DNA of 24,956 nucleotides from Gyrodactylus bullatarudis (taxonomy: Eukaryota; Platyhelminthes; Monogenea; Gyrodactylidea; Gyrodactylidae). Position 1 is the stretch's first letter; each line of letters opens with the position of its first letter. The stretch is taken from positions 9,947 through 34,902 of the forward strand of contig SSNU01000301.1 in the NCBI GenBank assembly GCA_012064415.1, read 5' to 3'. Below are positions 8,570 to 17,771 of the stretch, piece by piece. The notes below the pieces were generated by a model that searched no databases, had not been told where the DNA came from, and saw nothing but the letters and a program-made list of their open reading frames with translations. The translations under genes were made by a program, and so were the position numbers.

Positions 8570-10429
8570 TTTTTCTTAATAAAATTATTTTTAACATAAA
8601 CAATGATGAATTCTATTCCTGCCTCCTCATAAAATTTGTCTAATCCAGTCGATTATCATTATCAGAGAATAATCATTATCATTATTCAACCAGAACAGGC
8701 TAATGTTAGTAACTCACTTTCTCTTTCTTAAACTTTAACAAATTTTCATTTCAAAATTCGAACGTTCTTACTGTTTAATCAATTTAATCAACTCAAAACG
8801 AACCGTTGGATTAATGCTATACAAATTCCGCCTTTTTTCTAAAACTGAGTTTACCCATACAAAGCTGTTATCGAATTAAGAAAAGAGGAAATGCTTTAAA
8901 TTTAAATTTAATTTACTTTCCTTCATGCTAAGTATACCTGAGAAAGCCCTAGTTGATAGACTTTTCTTATTTTCTCTATAATTTCATTTCTCATAGTCTG
9001 GTTTATTCATATTTGATTTCAAAATTAAGAAATTATTTTAATCCATATAATTAAGAAATGCATTAAGGACTATTCTTCATAAACCGATAAATGAAATTAA
9101 ATTGATTATTATTTGCTGAAAATTCAAAACTTATTCAACGTGGTTATTATCATTATAATCAATATCAACCAGCTACTTATCAGAAAAAATTATTTCGAAT
9201 CAAATAAAACTTCACATACTTATAGAACACTTCGTTCAATTCCCTGAAAGTTTTATTATTATTAAATAGATATTATTCATTATGTTATTTTTTTCATATT
9301 CACATACAACCTTGGATTTCATAAGAATCCTATATTTTTTTTGGTTGTATTTTTTTATACTCGTGGACATAAGATCATTTTATGTGTAGATTCGAAAGTG
9401 TTTCCATTCACCTAGGTACATCGTCTTGAGCAATTACGCAAATTCTGAATCTGAATTCCGTTTCTTATTATTTCGAAGAATACAGATGTTAGAATTGGCA
9501 TTTTTGGCTATTAAACCAGTTATCTTCTAAACTATAGGATATCGAAAATACTATTACATATTTGAAATAGACGGCTATTGTTTCACTTAAGGCTTCAGCA
9601 AATATGTTTTTGAAAAAAACGTTCTGAATATTATTTTAAATAATTGACTAAATTTTCAAAAAATCACTTCTCCTCGCCTCTAGACTCTAGGAAGCGTAAT
9701 CGAAGCAAAACGTTTACCTGGCAATCTGCCGAAAATCATTCTGAATATCGGTGCTTTTCGATTCAAAAAATATCTGATAGGTTCGAACAAAATATTGATT
9801 AATTGATTGAAGATAATGCCACTAAATTAGTTCAAATACATTCTAGTTTGGAGGATAAAATTTTAAGTTGAATATACGTTAGAAACGGTCAGTTTAGAAA
9901 TAAAATAACAGCTATAAGGTTAATGAACAACAATTTGCAATTTGATCTACTCACTCCATGCATTTCCCAGTATATTGTCTTTAAAATCATTATTAAGATC
10001 GTTTCTCAAATGAAGTATCTTGATGGAACATTATTCATGATACTGTAAAAATCTCTATAGTAAAAAATTACAGGTTACAATTTTTCGTCATTGCTTCAAT
10101 AAAAAAGACTCATGACATTCTGACATTGTATATTTTTTGAATATGTATGATTGTCTTATGTAAAAACATAAGAAAGCCTGTGATTATCAACGTATTTCCA
10201 TGTTCTGATACATGCTTGAGGAGGAATCTAGGAAAATCTGGACTGCATTTCTACTGAATGTGTTAAATTCAGTACTATTTTTAAAGTCAGGAAAGCAAAG
10301 CTTTTAGGCTATTCAATCCAATCTAGGGAGCTTGAAATAACTTCAGTTTTTCTGGAAGTCTAGTGTTTATCTCACATTTTGTGCTAAACCGTTTTATATA
10401 TTTATCAGTGTGTTTAAGTGAGCATTTAA
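8570..10429. other. AT-rich non-coding stretch
   Basis: No gene-sized frame, RNA gene or convincing repeat seen on either strand. Only short AT-rich palindromes and homopolymer runs occur. The downstream edge of the Penelope-like relic may begin near 10380, but no boundary is visible. Confidence 0.55.
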
Positions 10430-10480
10430 AAAGCATATACGTATTTCTTAAAGCATCATCAGTGGCATTGCTTTAAAAAT
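10430..10480 (-). ncRNA. Candidate degenerate hammerhead ribozyme of a Penelope-like element
   Basis: On the minus strand CTGATGA (10456-10462) is followed after 8 nt by GAAA (10444-10447). The A of GAAA begins ATACGTAT (10437-10444), a perfect palindrome that would form a dimer-type stem III as in natural short-stem hammerheads. The next minus-strand base (A at 10436) would be the nucleotide 5' of cleavage. Stem I starts with two pairs (UG with CA) and then mismatches, although AAAGCA and TGCTTT nearby are complementary. Stem II is poor. It lies about 150 bp 3' of the GIY-YIG coding end, and Penelope-like retroelements are known to carry hammerheads in their terminal repeats. The context supports the call and the stems weaken it. 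Confidence 0.4.
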
Positions 10481-10628
10481 GATAAAAGTTAAAAGATTCA
10501 TTCAAGATAATAATTTACAAATAATGAAAGAAATAGTAAAAGATGAATAAAATTAGAATAACATGTAAGCTGAAAAAACACTAAAACTCTCCAATAAATA
10601 GCAACAGTGGAGAGAAAAGTGAAAAAGC

Positions 10629-10991
10629 TCACATAGGCCAAGGGAGTTGAAGGTTATAAGAATAGTTTTTTTGAACACATAGATAGGGTTTGTATAGATT
10701 AATAAAGAATTTGACCCATACATCTATGCTGTCATCTCCAGGGTTTTTGTACAAAATGGAAAAATTCGAAACTGAAGCAGCATGTTTCTCCTGTTTGATA
10801 TGCCTAGTTACCGCAGTGTCCTTATTCAGATGGTTACTTAATCTTGTAGACATCTTGCTAATTGTTCTACCTATGTAAGAAGCACCACAGTCACATTTGA
10901 ATTTATAAATTAGTAGAGTCTTCTCCTCCGGCTTGAGTAAATCTTTATGAATCAAACTAAACAGTCTCTGTGTTTTAAATACAATTTTCAA
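10629..10991 (-). pseudogene. Penelope-like retroelement, C-terminal GIY-YIG endonuclease fragment
   Basis: The 120-residue frame is the endonuclease end of a Penelope-like element protein, which nicks DNA to prime reverse transcription. Residues about 27-44 give LIYKFKCDCGASYIGRT: an L-I-Y equivalent of GIY, then YIG (39-41). R50 and H54 follow in the usual R...H spacing. C33 and C35 with H64 and H70 form the CCHH finger typical of Penelope endonucleases. The block YKPYLCVQKNYSYNLQLPW is the usual C-terminal ending, so the 3' end of the gene is natural. The first codon here is TTG and a stop precedes it, so there is no true start. The reverse transcriptase half that should lie at higher coordinates is absent. 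It is therefore a 5'-truncated copy, as is common for retroelements. The plus-strand frame at 10690-10878 is a shadow. Confidence 0.82.
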
Positions 10992-11284
10992 TATCTCTCA
11001 AAAGTTTCAAGTTCAATATCAATCGAAAGAGAATAAAAAGTTGACTGCTTGCATAATTTCGAAAAAAAATATTTCAAGACTAGTCAATTGCAGCAATTGG
11101 AGTTTCTCATCAATTTATCCTTAAGGAGACAAGAATTTCATGTTTTATTTCCATTCAGCTTTCAAACCACTTATTTTTTACACACAACAATGGGTTGTTA
11201 GAGGATTGACAATAACGTGTGCTTGCGTAGAATCATTGGCCCCTTTAAAATTTTTTTTATTTTTATAACATTTTCAGATAGCAT

Positions 11285-11315
11285 TGTACTTTCCCGGACA
11301 CCTTTCCGCAGGGTA
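11285..11315 (+). repeat. Left terminal inverted repeat of Merlin element
   Basis: 31 bp with no mismatch to the reverse complement of 13085-13115. It is strikingly GC-rich compared with the surrounding DNA, with the core CCCGGACACCTTTCCGCAGG. Confidence 0.9.
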
Positions 11316-11322
11316 TAGGAAG

Positions 11323-11351
11323 AATATACCAATTTGTATATCGCATATACC
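11323..11351 (+). repeat. Subterminal TATACC-rich block, left
   Basis: AATATACCAATTTGTATATC and nine further bases match 13051-13079 at 25 of 29 positions in the direct orientation. The block includes the near-palindrome GTATATCGCATATAC. It sits 38 bp inside the element end, a plausible transposase-binding region. Confidence 0.6.
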
Positions 11352-11585
11352 GGACAGGGAAAAGAACAAACATGTTCAGTCAACATAGTATGAACAACGT
11401 TAAACTATAACAATGATAACTCCAGTTCCTAGGCATAGTAGAGCTTTAACTAGTTTTCATTATGCTTGGAAACCTGTTAAGTTTTTTTCAATTTGAGTGT
11501 TAAATGAAAACACTGAAAAATGAATAAAGGGCTTGATATCTTAGAGAAATAAAGAGGCTTAACAACAAAAAAATAAAGAAGTAGT

Positions 11586-11729
11586 ATGATGGATAGCTTC
11601 ATAAAACTAACTCAACAGGAAATTATAAATAAGCAACTAAAACAGAGCCTGGAAAATATCTCAGCAACTCCAAGAGCTGATTTCATTGGACATCAGCTTC
11701 ACAGCAAGAAGTCTATTAAAAAACTATAA
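11586..11729 (+). other. Small open frame in Merlin 5' region, doubtful
   Basis: A 47-codon frame starting MMDSFIKLTQ and ending KKSIKKL lies just upstream of the transposase start. It is not recognised. It could be leader sequence or an unrelated chance frame; no splice site joins it convincingly to the transposase. Confidence 0.15.
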
Positions 11730-11972
11730 TTATTATGGTTGCAATCAATCTCATTAACTCACTCAACATGTTAGTTAATGATCTCATGACCAAGACCTTC
11801 GATGAGGCTTTTGAACTAGCTAAGCGCGAGAGTCTAATTCGATTTGCCCCTAAGCGCTGTGATGGATGCACAGATGGCCTAATGAACCCTAAAAAGTTGG
11901 CTGGAGAATGGAAGCATCAATGTATGAAATGCAGATGAAAAGTGTCTCTTTACATTGGTTCCATATTTTACA

Positions 11973-12030
11973 GTAAGTGATAAGTTTGAATCCTATTAAC
12001 ATTTCTTTTTACTAACTATTATTTTTACAG
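11973..12030 (+). other. 58-bp GT-AG intron in Merlin transposase
   Basis: The donor is GTAAGT after TTTTACA, and the acceptor is TATTTTTACAG. Splicing restores SIFYKANAPM, the order expected for Merlin. Short introns of this size are common in invertebrates. Confidence 0.75.
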
Positions 12031-12388
12031 AGGCCAATGCTCCGATGTGCAAGATATTCCACATCATGTATCACTACGTGAATAAAATCACTGTAGTTGA
12101 GTCAGAAGAACAAACTGGAGTATCTGCCAAGACAATAATCAAGTATCGAAAGTTGTTCGATGATAAGGTCCTTCAATACAATGACAACGTTAATATGATT
12201 GGAGGAGTTGGCATGACAGTAGAGGTTGACGAATCCCACTTGTTCAAGAGGAAATATCACAGAGGTCGAGTCCTTGCCTATCAGCACTTCTGGGTAGTGG
12301 GAGCTTTCTACAAAGAGACAAGACAAGTGAGACTGCAAGTAGTGACTCAAAAACCTCGAGAGGTACTGCACAATTTTATTCGAAGATC

Positions 12389-12501
12389 AATAGTTGATCG
12401 GCACATTGAACACTCTTTCTCTGTTCTCTTATTTGTACAATCATTAATAATTATAATTCTGTATATAAATAAAAATGTTCGATTTCAAAAAAAAAATAGT
12501 T
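12389..12501 (+). other. 106-bp interruption bounded by AATAGTT direct repeats
   Basis: AATAGTT occurs at 12389-12395 and 12495-12501. Deleting one repeat plus the intervening DNA joins FIRRSIV to PGTRII in phase. No rotation of the breakpoint gives GT-AG ends in the correct phase. An insertion with a 7-bp duplication therefore fits better than an intron. The insert is AT-rich and ends in a run of A just before the repeat. Confidence 0.6.
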
Positions 12502-13050
12502 CCTGGAACAAGGATCATCACAGACGAGTGGCGGGGCTATCGAGGCATAGATAACTATGGTTATCTACATGACACCGTGAATCACAAGTGCAATTTCGTC
12601 GATCCGTCCACTGGTGCTCATACTAAGACTGTTGAGCGTTTGTGGAGAAGTCTCAAAGCAGAAGTAGCTAAAGGCATGTCATTGGTGAATTTGAACAGGC
12701 GTATAAAAATGTTTGAAGATCGTTTCAACTCAGAGTCGTTTACAGCAACCTTGCGAGCAAACATCTTGATGAGAGCTCTCGAATTTATTTAAATATATTA
12801 TTAATCACAATCAATTTTTCTGATCAAAGATACTCAATCTGTTTTTTTACCATACTATTTCAATATCCATACTTTCTTGCTAAGCATTTATTCTAGAACA
12901 TGAAAGCATTTTAAATTTTCAAATTATCTTTTCTAGAACTTGAGATATTCATAATTAAATCTGAGAAAATACGAAATACGTATAAGGATAGGGATGACTT
13001 GTCATGTCACATCCCCACCACCCTCAACTTCGCGAAATATATTTCACTTC

Positions 13051-13079
13051 AATATACCATTTTGTATACCGAATATACT
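13051..13079 (+). repeat. Subterminal TATACC-rich block, right
   Basis: AATATACCATTTTGTATACC and nine further bases are the direct-orientation counterpart of 11323-11351 (25 of 29 identical). The block ends 36 bp inside the right element end. Confidence 0.6.
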
Positions 13080-13084
13080 ACTTC

Positions 13085-13115
13085 TACCCTGCGGAAAGGT
13101 GTCCGGGAAAGTACA
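13085..13115 (-). repeat. Right terminal inverted repeat of Merlin element
   Basis: The exact reverse complement of 11285-11315. The plus open frame at 12994-13197 runs through this repeat and is not a gene. Confidence 0.9.
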
Positions 13116-14179
13116 GTCCTACCCATTTTCATCATATACCTTGAAAGCAACAAAAATTTTCAACTCAAAGTTTAAAAATCTTCGTCTCTCAATTTAAAAT
13201 GTGTCTCAAAATTTGCAAAATATTTTTTTTCTTGAATCAATTAAAGTGTACATTTTGAATCAATTACTAAAAAATCTTTCAAAATTTTCGATGCCTTGAT
13301 GAAAAAATGAGATTTTTGTGAAAATCATGTACTCTCAAATTCATCGAGAAAAGCTGAATATATGTCTGTTGGTAAAGCAAACAATATATGGGAAGACGTG
13401 CTTCATATTCCATTAGCTTCAACCATGAAGTTATAATAAAATTTTGAAACTAATTATTAAATTAGTACACCATCTGAATCAGAGTTTCATGCTCTATAAG
13501 ACGATTTGGCTTAGGAGGAACAGTTTAGAATTATCTGTTTCTAAATAATTAATTTTTTGAAAATGTTAATCAAGAGATTAAACAGCGAGAATAAATTCTT
13601 TAGTCGATTTCAATAAACATTTTCACAGAAATTATTAAAGTAATAAATCCATTGCGAAAAATATAAACACAACTAAAGATTAAATAACAAGAACTGAGGA
13701 ATAAAAGAGTATTTAAGACTTACAATAGTCTGTTCAATTCCATAAAACTAAAAAATTGATTTTAAAATATATACGAAAAGTTTTTTATGTGTTAACAATT
13801 TATAAGCTGGTTAAAACAAATTGTTCAAAGTATACAAATTGTTCATAAGGTCTGATGAGTAAAGCCTCAAAAAATATGACCTTGAAATATTTTTTTAGAT
13901 CCAATTTTTTTAAAATAACACATAACGATTTTTAGGTATTATTTTTATACTCGCAAACTACTCAAAAGTAAATAGAATTCAAATATACCATATCTTTATT
14001 CAAATACAACATAAAGTTAATTTCAAAATTGTTGTTTTTTAAAATTTCTATTTGTGCTCAATATATTGTTCAACCGCAAAAATGATCACTTAACATTAAA
14101 TGAGGTGGATTGAGTATTGTCAAGGAGTTCATAGATTTATGGATCTATGTTGATTCTGACCTCGAATTAATCTTCTCCA
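13116..14179. other. AT-rich non-coding stretch
   Basis: No coding frame or repeat is supported. The last ~100 bp may include the ragged 3' end of the minus-strand hAT-like relic, whose boundary cannot be fixed. Confidence 0.5.
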
Positions 14180-15135
14180 TATATCTATTAACAATCTTGG
14201 ATTAAGAAATTCCTAGATTCATGTTGGTTGATCCAGTTCATAATTTCAGATAGGATAGGGATATTTCGACCAAGTCAGCTACAAGATTCTGTTTTGATAT
14301 TGTATCTATTGTTTCTTGCACAATCTCCCTTACTCTTCAAAGAACGTATAGTACGGACGGAAACATAATTTTTCAAATAATATGAAATAGGACTTGGCTA
14401 AGAATCCCAACGAGTAACAACCACGCTAGGTACCAATCGGATCAAACAATTGTTGGTGATGCTTTTTCTTAACAACTAAGGCTAAAGATATAACTTTTTA
14501 AACTTCAGGATATGCGTCCTTGATCTTCATTGTTAGGTTGTGTAATAGATGGGCAGCACAAGTAATATGAAACATTTTCGGGCACAAAATTTTCAAATAA
14601 AATTTTGCAGCAGTATTATATCCGGCAGCATTTGTTATTATTTCCTCTTTATATTCTATATTCCTGAACAGCTTCCTTGACGTATTCAAAAACCTTTAAC
14701 ATGGACATTGAATGGTCTAATTTTATTGATCTCAGTAGATAACTTGTGTTTGGTTTGATTAAGATGCCACCAAGTATGTTAAAATACTTTGACCCTGAAG
14801 CCTCTGATTCATGTGCTTTAATGAAGGCAATTTCATCTTTGAGTGTATCTTTAATATTTCTTTTTGACCTCAAAAATTCAAGATAAAATTTTTCGATATG
14901 TTTCATGAGATAGATAGCTTAAAGTTGAAAGCTGAATCCAAGAAATTTTTGAGGTCTTCACTATGAAGGCCCAAATTTAATACGAGGTCAAGTAGTGCTC
15001 TATCGAGTTCATAATTTTCAACTTATTTTCTGATTGCTTGAGTCAAGGATCGATAACTTCCTGTGTTGTTGGACATCAGAGTGAGATATAAAGATACTTG
15101 ATTTCTATTGACTGATGACTCGAGTTACTTGAATA
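14180..15135 (-). pseudogene. hAT-like transposase relic (CGGBP1-like, DUF659-type)
   Basis: Read from high to low coordinates, fragments in different frames line up with one hAT-type protein of the CGGBP1-like group. About 15050-14910 gives LDRALLDLVLNLGLHSEDL, matching the segment before the catalytic domain. About 14906-14650 gives KHIEKFYLEFLRSK, then ASGSKYFNILGGIL, where the family has a D-x-x-G-R-Y block. About 14689-14498 gives IITNAAGYNTAAKFYL and MFHITCAAHLLHNL, the family's V-T-D-A-A and H-V-T-C-x-A-H motifs. About 14415-14380 gives VVVTRWDS then a stop where the family has Trp, then YYLKNY. The expected Asp in VTDAA is Asn here and the first catalytic Asp is also lost. Several stops and at least two frameshifts are present. 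No terminal inverted repeats were found. An old, dead copy. Confidence 0.7.
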
Positions 15136-16627
15136 ACCAATAGGATTCAAGATATGACCCATTGGTTATGAATGATTATGGCATGCTACGATTAATAGAA
15201 ATTTGAATTTTAAAATAATACTTTTTGAAGCTATAAATAATAATAAACGAAAATATTTTAACGGTATTATTTTAATATATTATTTTCAAAATTGAAATTT
15301 CATTTATTTCTTAAGGATACTTTATTATTTACTGTTACAAGCTAAAATAGGCTAATTTATAAAGATTCTTATACATTTGGATCAGACTCGAATTCTTTTA
15401 CTATTGAGATAAATTTTTATTTAATATTGATTCTCATTAAACCGTGGAGAATGTTAAACGATAGAAAATAATTCATTTCTGATTGTTTAGACTGGAAAAC
15501 CGTAGTCAATGATTTTATGCAATGTACCATCATCATTATTGGTTAGATAATTATAAGTTACATTCTAAAGGTAGAAAATTGCTGAAAACTTTTACCTAGT
15601 TTTTGAAACAAACACCAGTTAATACCAACATCGTGTTAAGAGAGTAATTTATTCGAAAATCACTTCACTGAATAAGAATAGATAATTCTTAAATCCAGTG
15701 GAGGGTCTCAAAAAGATTTTTAAACCTTGAACACTTTAGCGTCAACATCAAGATTTAGGGTTCAAAATCCGATTATTTTTCTGGAATGAATTCAACTTTC
15801 AATAATAAATAATAAAGATTACTAAAGAAATAATTGAAATTTCAATTTCCTAAGTCTTGCTCATTAGACCTTATGAATTTGTATACTTTGAACAATTGGT
15901 ACATTTGCCCATTTTATGCATTGTTTACCATAATATCAAAGAGTATACATTGCTCGCAGGATTTATATTCCCTCAAAATAACAAAAAATCGATTTATAAT
16001 CTGTTCTATACTTGATTTTTACAGGGAACAAATTATCAAATATAATTTGGAAGAGATTATCTTAATTTTGGTGTGTAATGAAGAACGGCATTGGTTTCAA
16101 AACTCAAGTACCTATCACAAGATTAATCCGTTTGATAAGAAATTTAGAAAAAATGAAAAAATGTAAAAAAACTATTTATTTCTTCTCTAGCCCTTCCAAG
16201 TTTAGCTGCACTATAGAAAAAGGCATGTTCTCAAATGATGGAACATCTAGAATGAGTGATATTGAATTCTTCTGAGTTCTTCAAGTCATGCAGTTGAGCG
16301 AGAATGGCACCTCCTGATATTTCAACAAAATAAAAGTTAATTGTAGTCAAGTGAAGGTGAGAAAACTGAACAATGAGAAAATCATCATTAGATTCCAAAT
16401 TAGAACTACTCAAGACTGATTGCTCAAGAATAGAAAGTCATTTTATAGAAACAATCATAAGAATACATATAAAGAAATTGAATTTGATTCTAATAGAAGT
16501 TTCAAAAAATAAAAAATTCCAACATGAATATTAGGGATGTATCATTTTTTCTTGACCAAAAACTAGAACCAACTAGAGCTAGATTTTACAATTATTCTTG
16601 AATTTTAGACGGGACGAAATAGAGAGA
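15136..16627. other. AT-rich non-coding stretch
   Basis: The longest frame (15834-16166 plus, 110 codons) has no recognisable motif, a strongly AT-driven residue mix and overlapping alternatives. I do not call it a gene. Frames at 16078-16275 and 16231-16413 (minus) likewise show nothing. No repeat structure was seen. Confidence 0.45.
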
Positions 16628-16881
16628 CAGTAGTAAATTTTTTTATGCATGAAATTCTTCTGGATGTCCAAAATAAAACTAATGATCTTCAGACATTTGT
16701 TTATGCTAAAATTTCCTATGATAACGTGTATTTCAAATAGAATTACATTACGATGCCTAAAAACCTTTTACGTTATTCAATGTAGTGCAATACATTCCCT
16801 ATACAATCAGGCTCTCTCCGAATAACAAGGTAAATGTGAAATAAAGGAATTTTACGCTTTCCCAAAAATATTCATTTCTGA
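16628..16881 (+). repeat. Left inverted repeat of the 16.6-17.8 kb element
   Basis: Several segments are nearly exact against the right arm. One begins AGTGCAATACATTCCCTATA (about 16786-16805). The segment from CTCTCCGAATAACAAGGTAA through TTTCCCAAAAATATTCATTT (about 16814-16877) has an exact counterpart. The outer third is less similar. Confidence 0.85.
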
Positions 16882-17515
16882 TTTAACAAAAGATTTCCAG
16901 CCCCATTTCACATTAGGAGTAGAAAGGCGGAATATGCTAAGCCCTACGTTTCAATTTTCTTTTTAAACCCAGTCTCCCTATCCCAATGTTTTTACATTTT
17001 AGCGAATGAATTTTTTCTGCTTATCCAACATACAAGAACCCCTTTCTTGTGCATATTGACACTGGCCCTTCGATCTAATAGAAAATAAATTTTATTTATG
17101 GATGGTGTCTCATTCTATAGATCTTTGAAAGCTGGATATATAAGAAGACTGGAAGAAGAACGTTTCTGATTGATAAATCCGTAAACAAGAAATTATGAGG
17201 TCGTTGACAAACTTATAAATACTTATCACTGTTGTGAAATAGCAGCTTAGGCCAGGTAAGATGTTTCGAGAAGAACAATAACAAAATGCTTCGAGATAAC
17301 ACGCCTAAGAGAAACTAGAATGGTACAATTCGGATTGGCAGCTGATGACTTCGTCTTGAACTTTTGAAAAAAACAGCTTTTATAAGAAATTCCAGACTTT
17401 AAAATAAGTTAGAGCAAGCTGAAACTATGCTTCGAGGTAATCATTTGAAAGAATAAATTTTGATTATATCTTAATCTTTGTTATAATCTCCAGTGAGAAT
17501 TTAAAGAGGTCATTG

Positions 17516-17771
17516 TCAGAAATGAATATTTTTGGGAAAGCGTAAAATTCCTTTATTTCACATTTACCTTGTTATTCGGAGAGAGCCTGATAAAGGTGCA
17601 TAAATTAAAAACATTCTATAGGGAATGTATTGCACTACATTGAATTACGTAAAAGGTGGTTTTTATTTGAAATATACGCTAACATAGGAAATTTCAACAT
17701 GAACAAATGTCCAAATGTCCTATTTTAAAGACACCCAGGAGAATTTCATAGATAAAAAAGATTTACTACTG
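17516..17771 (-). repeat. Right inverted repeat of the 16.6-17.8 kb element
   Basis: This is the reverse complement of 16628-16881 with scattered mismatches. A ~23-bp stretch beside TAAAGGTGCATAAATT has no counterpart on the left. Confidence 0.85.

Larger units (their letters stand above)
11735..12792 (+). pseudogene. Merlin transposase (DDE, ISXO2/IS1595-like), one stop and one interruption
   Basis: This would catalyse cut-and-paste transposition of the enclosing element. Exon 1 (11735-11972) starts at an ATG and carries a zinc ribbon, C42-x2-C45 (CDGC) and C63-x2-C66 (CMKC). A TGA at residue 68 (11936-11938, probably from CGA) interrupts the family block KCR-x-KVSLYIGSIF. A GT-AG intron (11973-12030) joins Y-K-ANAPMCKIF. 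The catalytic domain shows VEVDESHLFKRKYHRGR with D146, VPGTRIITDEWRGY with D209, and HTKTVERLWRSLK with E246, so all three acidic residues are present. The FIRRSIV and PGTRII blocks are separated by 106 bp (12396-12501) flanked by a 7-bp direct repeat; without it the frame is continuous to the stop at 12792. The inferred product is 297 residues, the usual Merlin size. The minus frame at 12102-12371 is a shadow. Confidence 0.88.
11285..13115 (+). mobile_element. Merlin DNA transposon, nearly complete
   Basis: Perfect 31-bp inverted ends (11285-11315 and 13085-13115) begin TGTACTTTCCCGGACACC and enclose a Merlin (IS1016/IS1595-related, ISXO2-like) transposase gene in the plus orientation. The length of 1831 bp is normal for Merlin. 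Merlin usually makes 8-9-bp target duplications, but the flanks here (GATAGCAT left, GTCCTACC right) do not match. Either the flanks have mutated, the ends extend differently, or a recombination has occurred. Just inside each end lies a related 29-bp TATACC-rich block. One in-frame stop and one 106-bp interruption make the copy probably inactive, though the catalytic triad survives. Confidence 0.87.
16628..17771. mobile_element. Non-autonomous element with ~255-bp inverted repeats, unclassified
   Basis: Two inverted arms (16628-16881 and 17516-17771) bound a 1.14-kb structure. The outermost bases are CAGTAGTAAAT, and the arms end internally at the TTCATTTCTGA motif and its complement. The ~635-bp centre has no open frame or recognisable domain, so the structure cannot encode its own transposase. 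The arms are clearly diverged, with substitutions and a ~23-bp indel near 17590-17612, which implies an old insertion. CAG-type ends occur in hAT and Tc1/pogo-type elements. Flanks show neither a TA nor an 8-bp duplication that I can align (AATAGAGA left, TACTTCTT right), so the class is undetermined. Confidence 0.8.

Noticed and set aside
10690..10878. Plus-strand open frame with hydrophobic stretches
   Set aside because: It is the antisense shadow of the Penelope GIY-YIG frame.
12393..12499. A GT...AG intron in the Merlin gene using GTTGAT and AATAG
   Set aside because: It would leave the downstream catalytic block out of phase by one base, and the 7-bp direct repeat explains the boundaries better.
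15834..16166. 110-codon plus-strand open frame as a possible host gene
   Set aside because: No recognisable motif, AT-driven residue content, competing overlapping frames and no splice or family support.
16628..17771. A copy of the same family as the 7.3-8.6 kb element
   Set aside because: Terminal sequences (CAGTAG versus TGTTGT) and arm sequences are unrelated.
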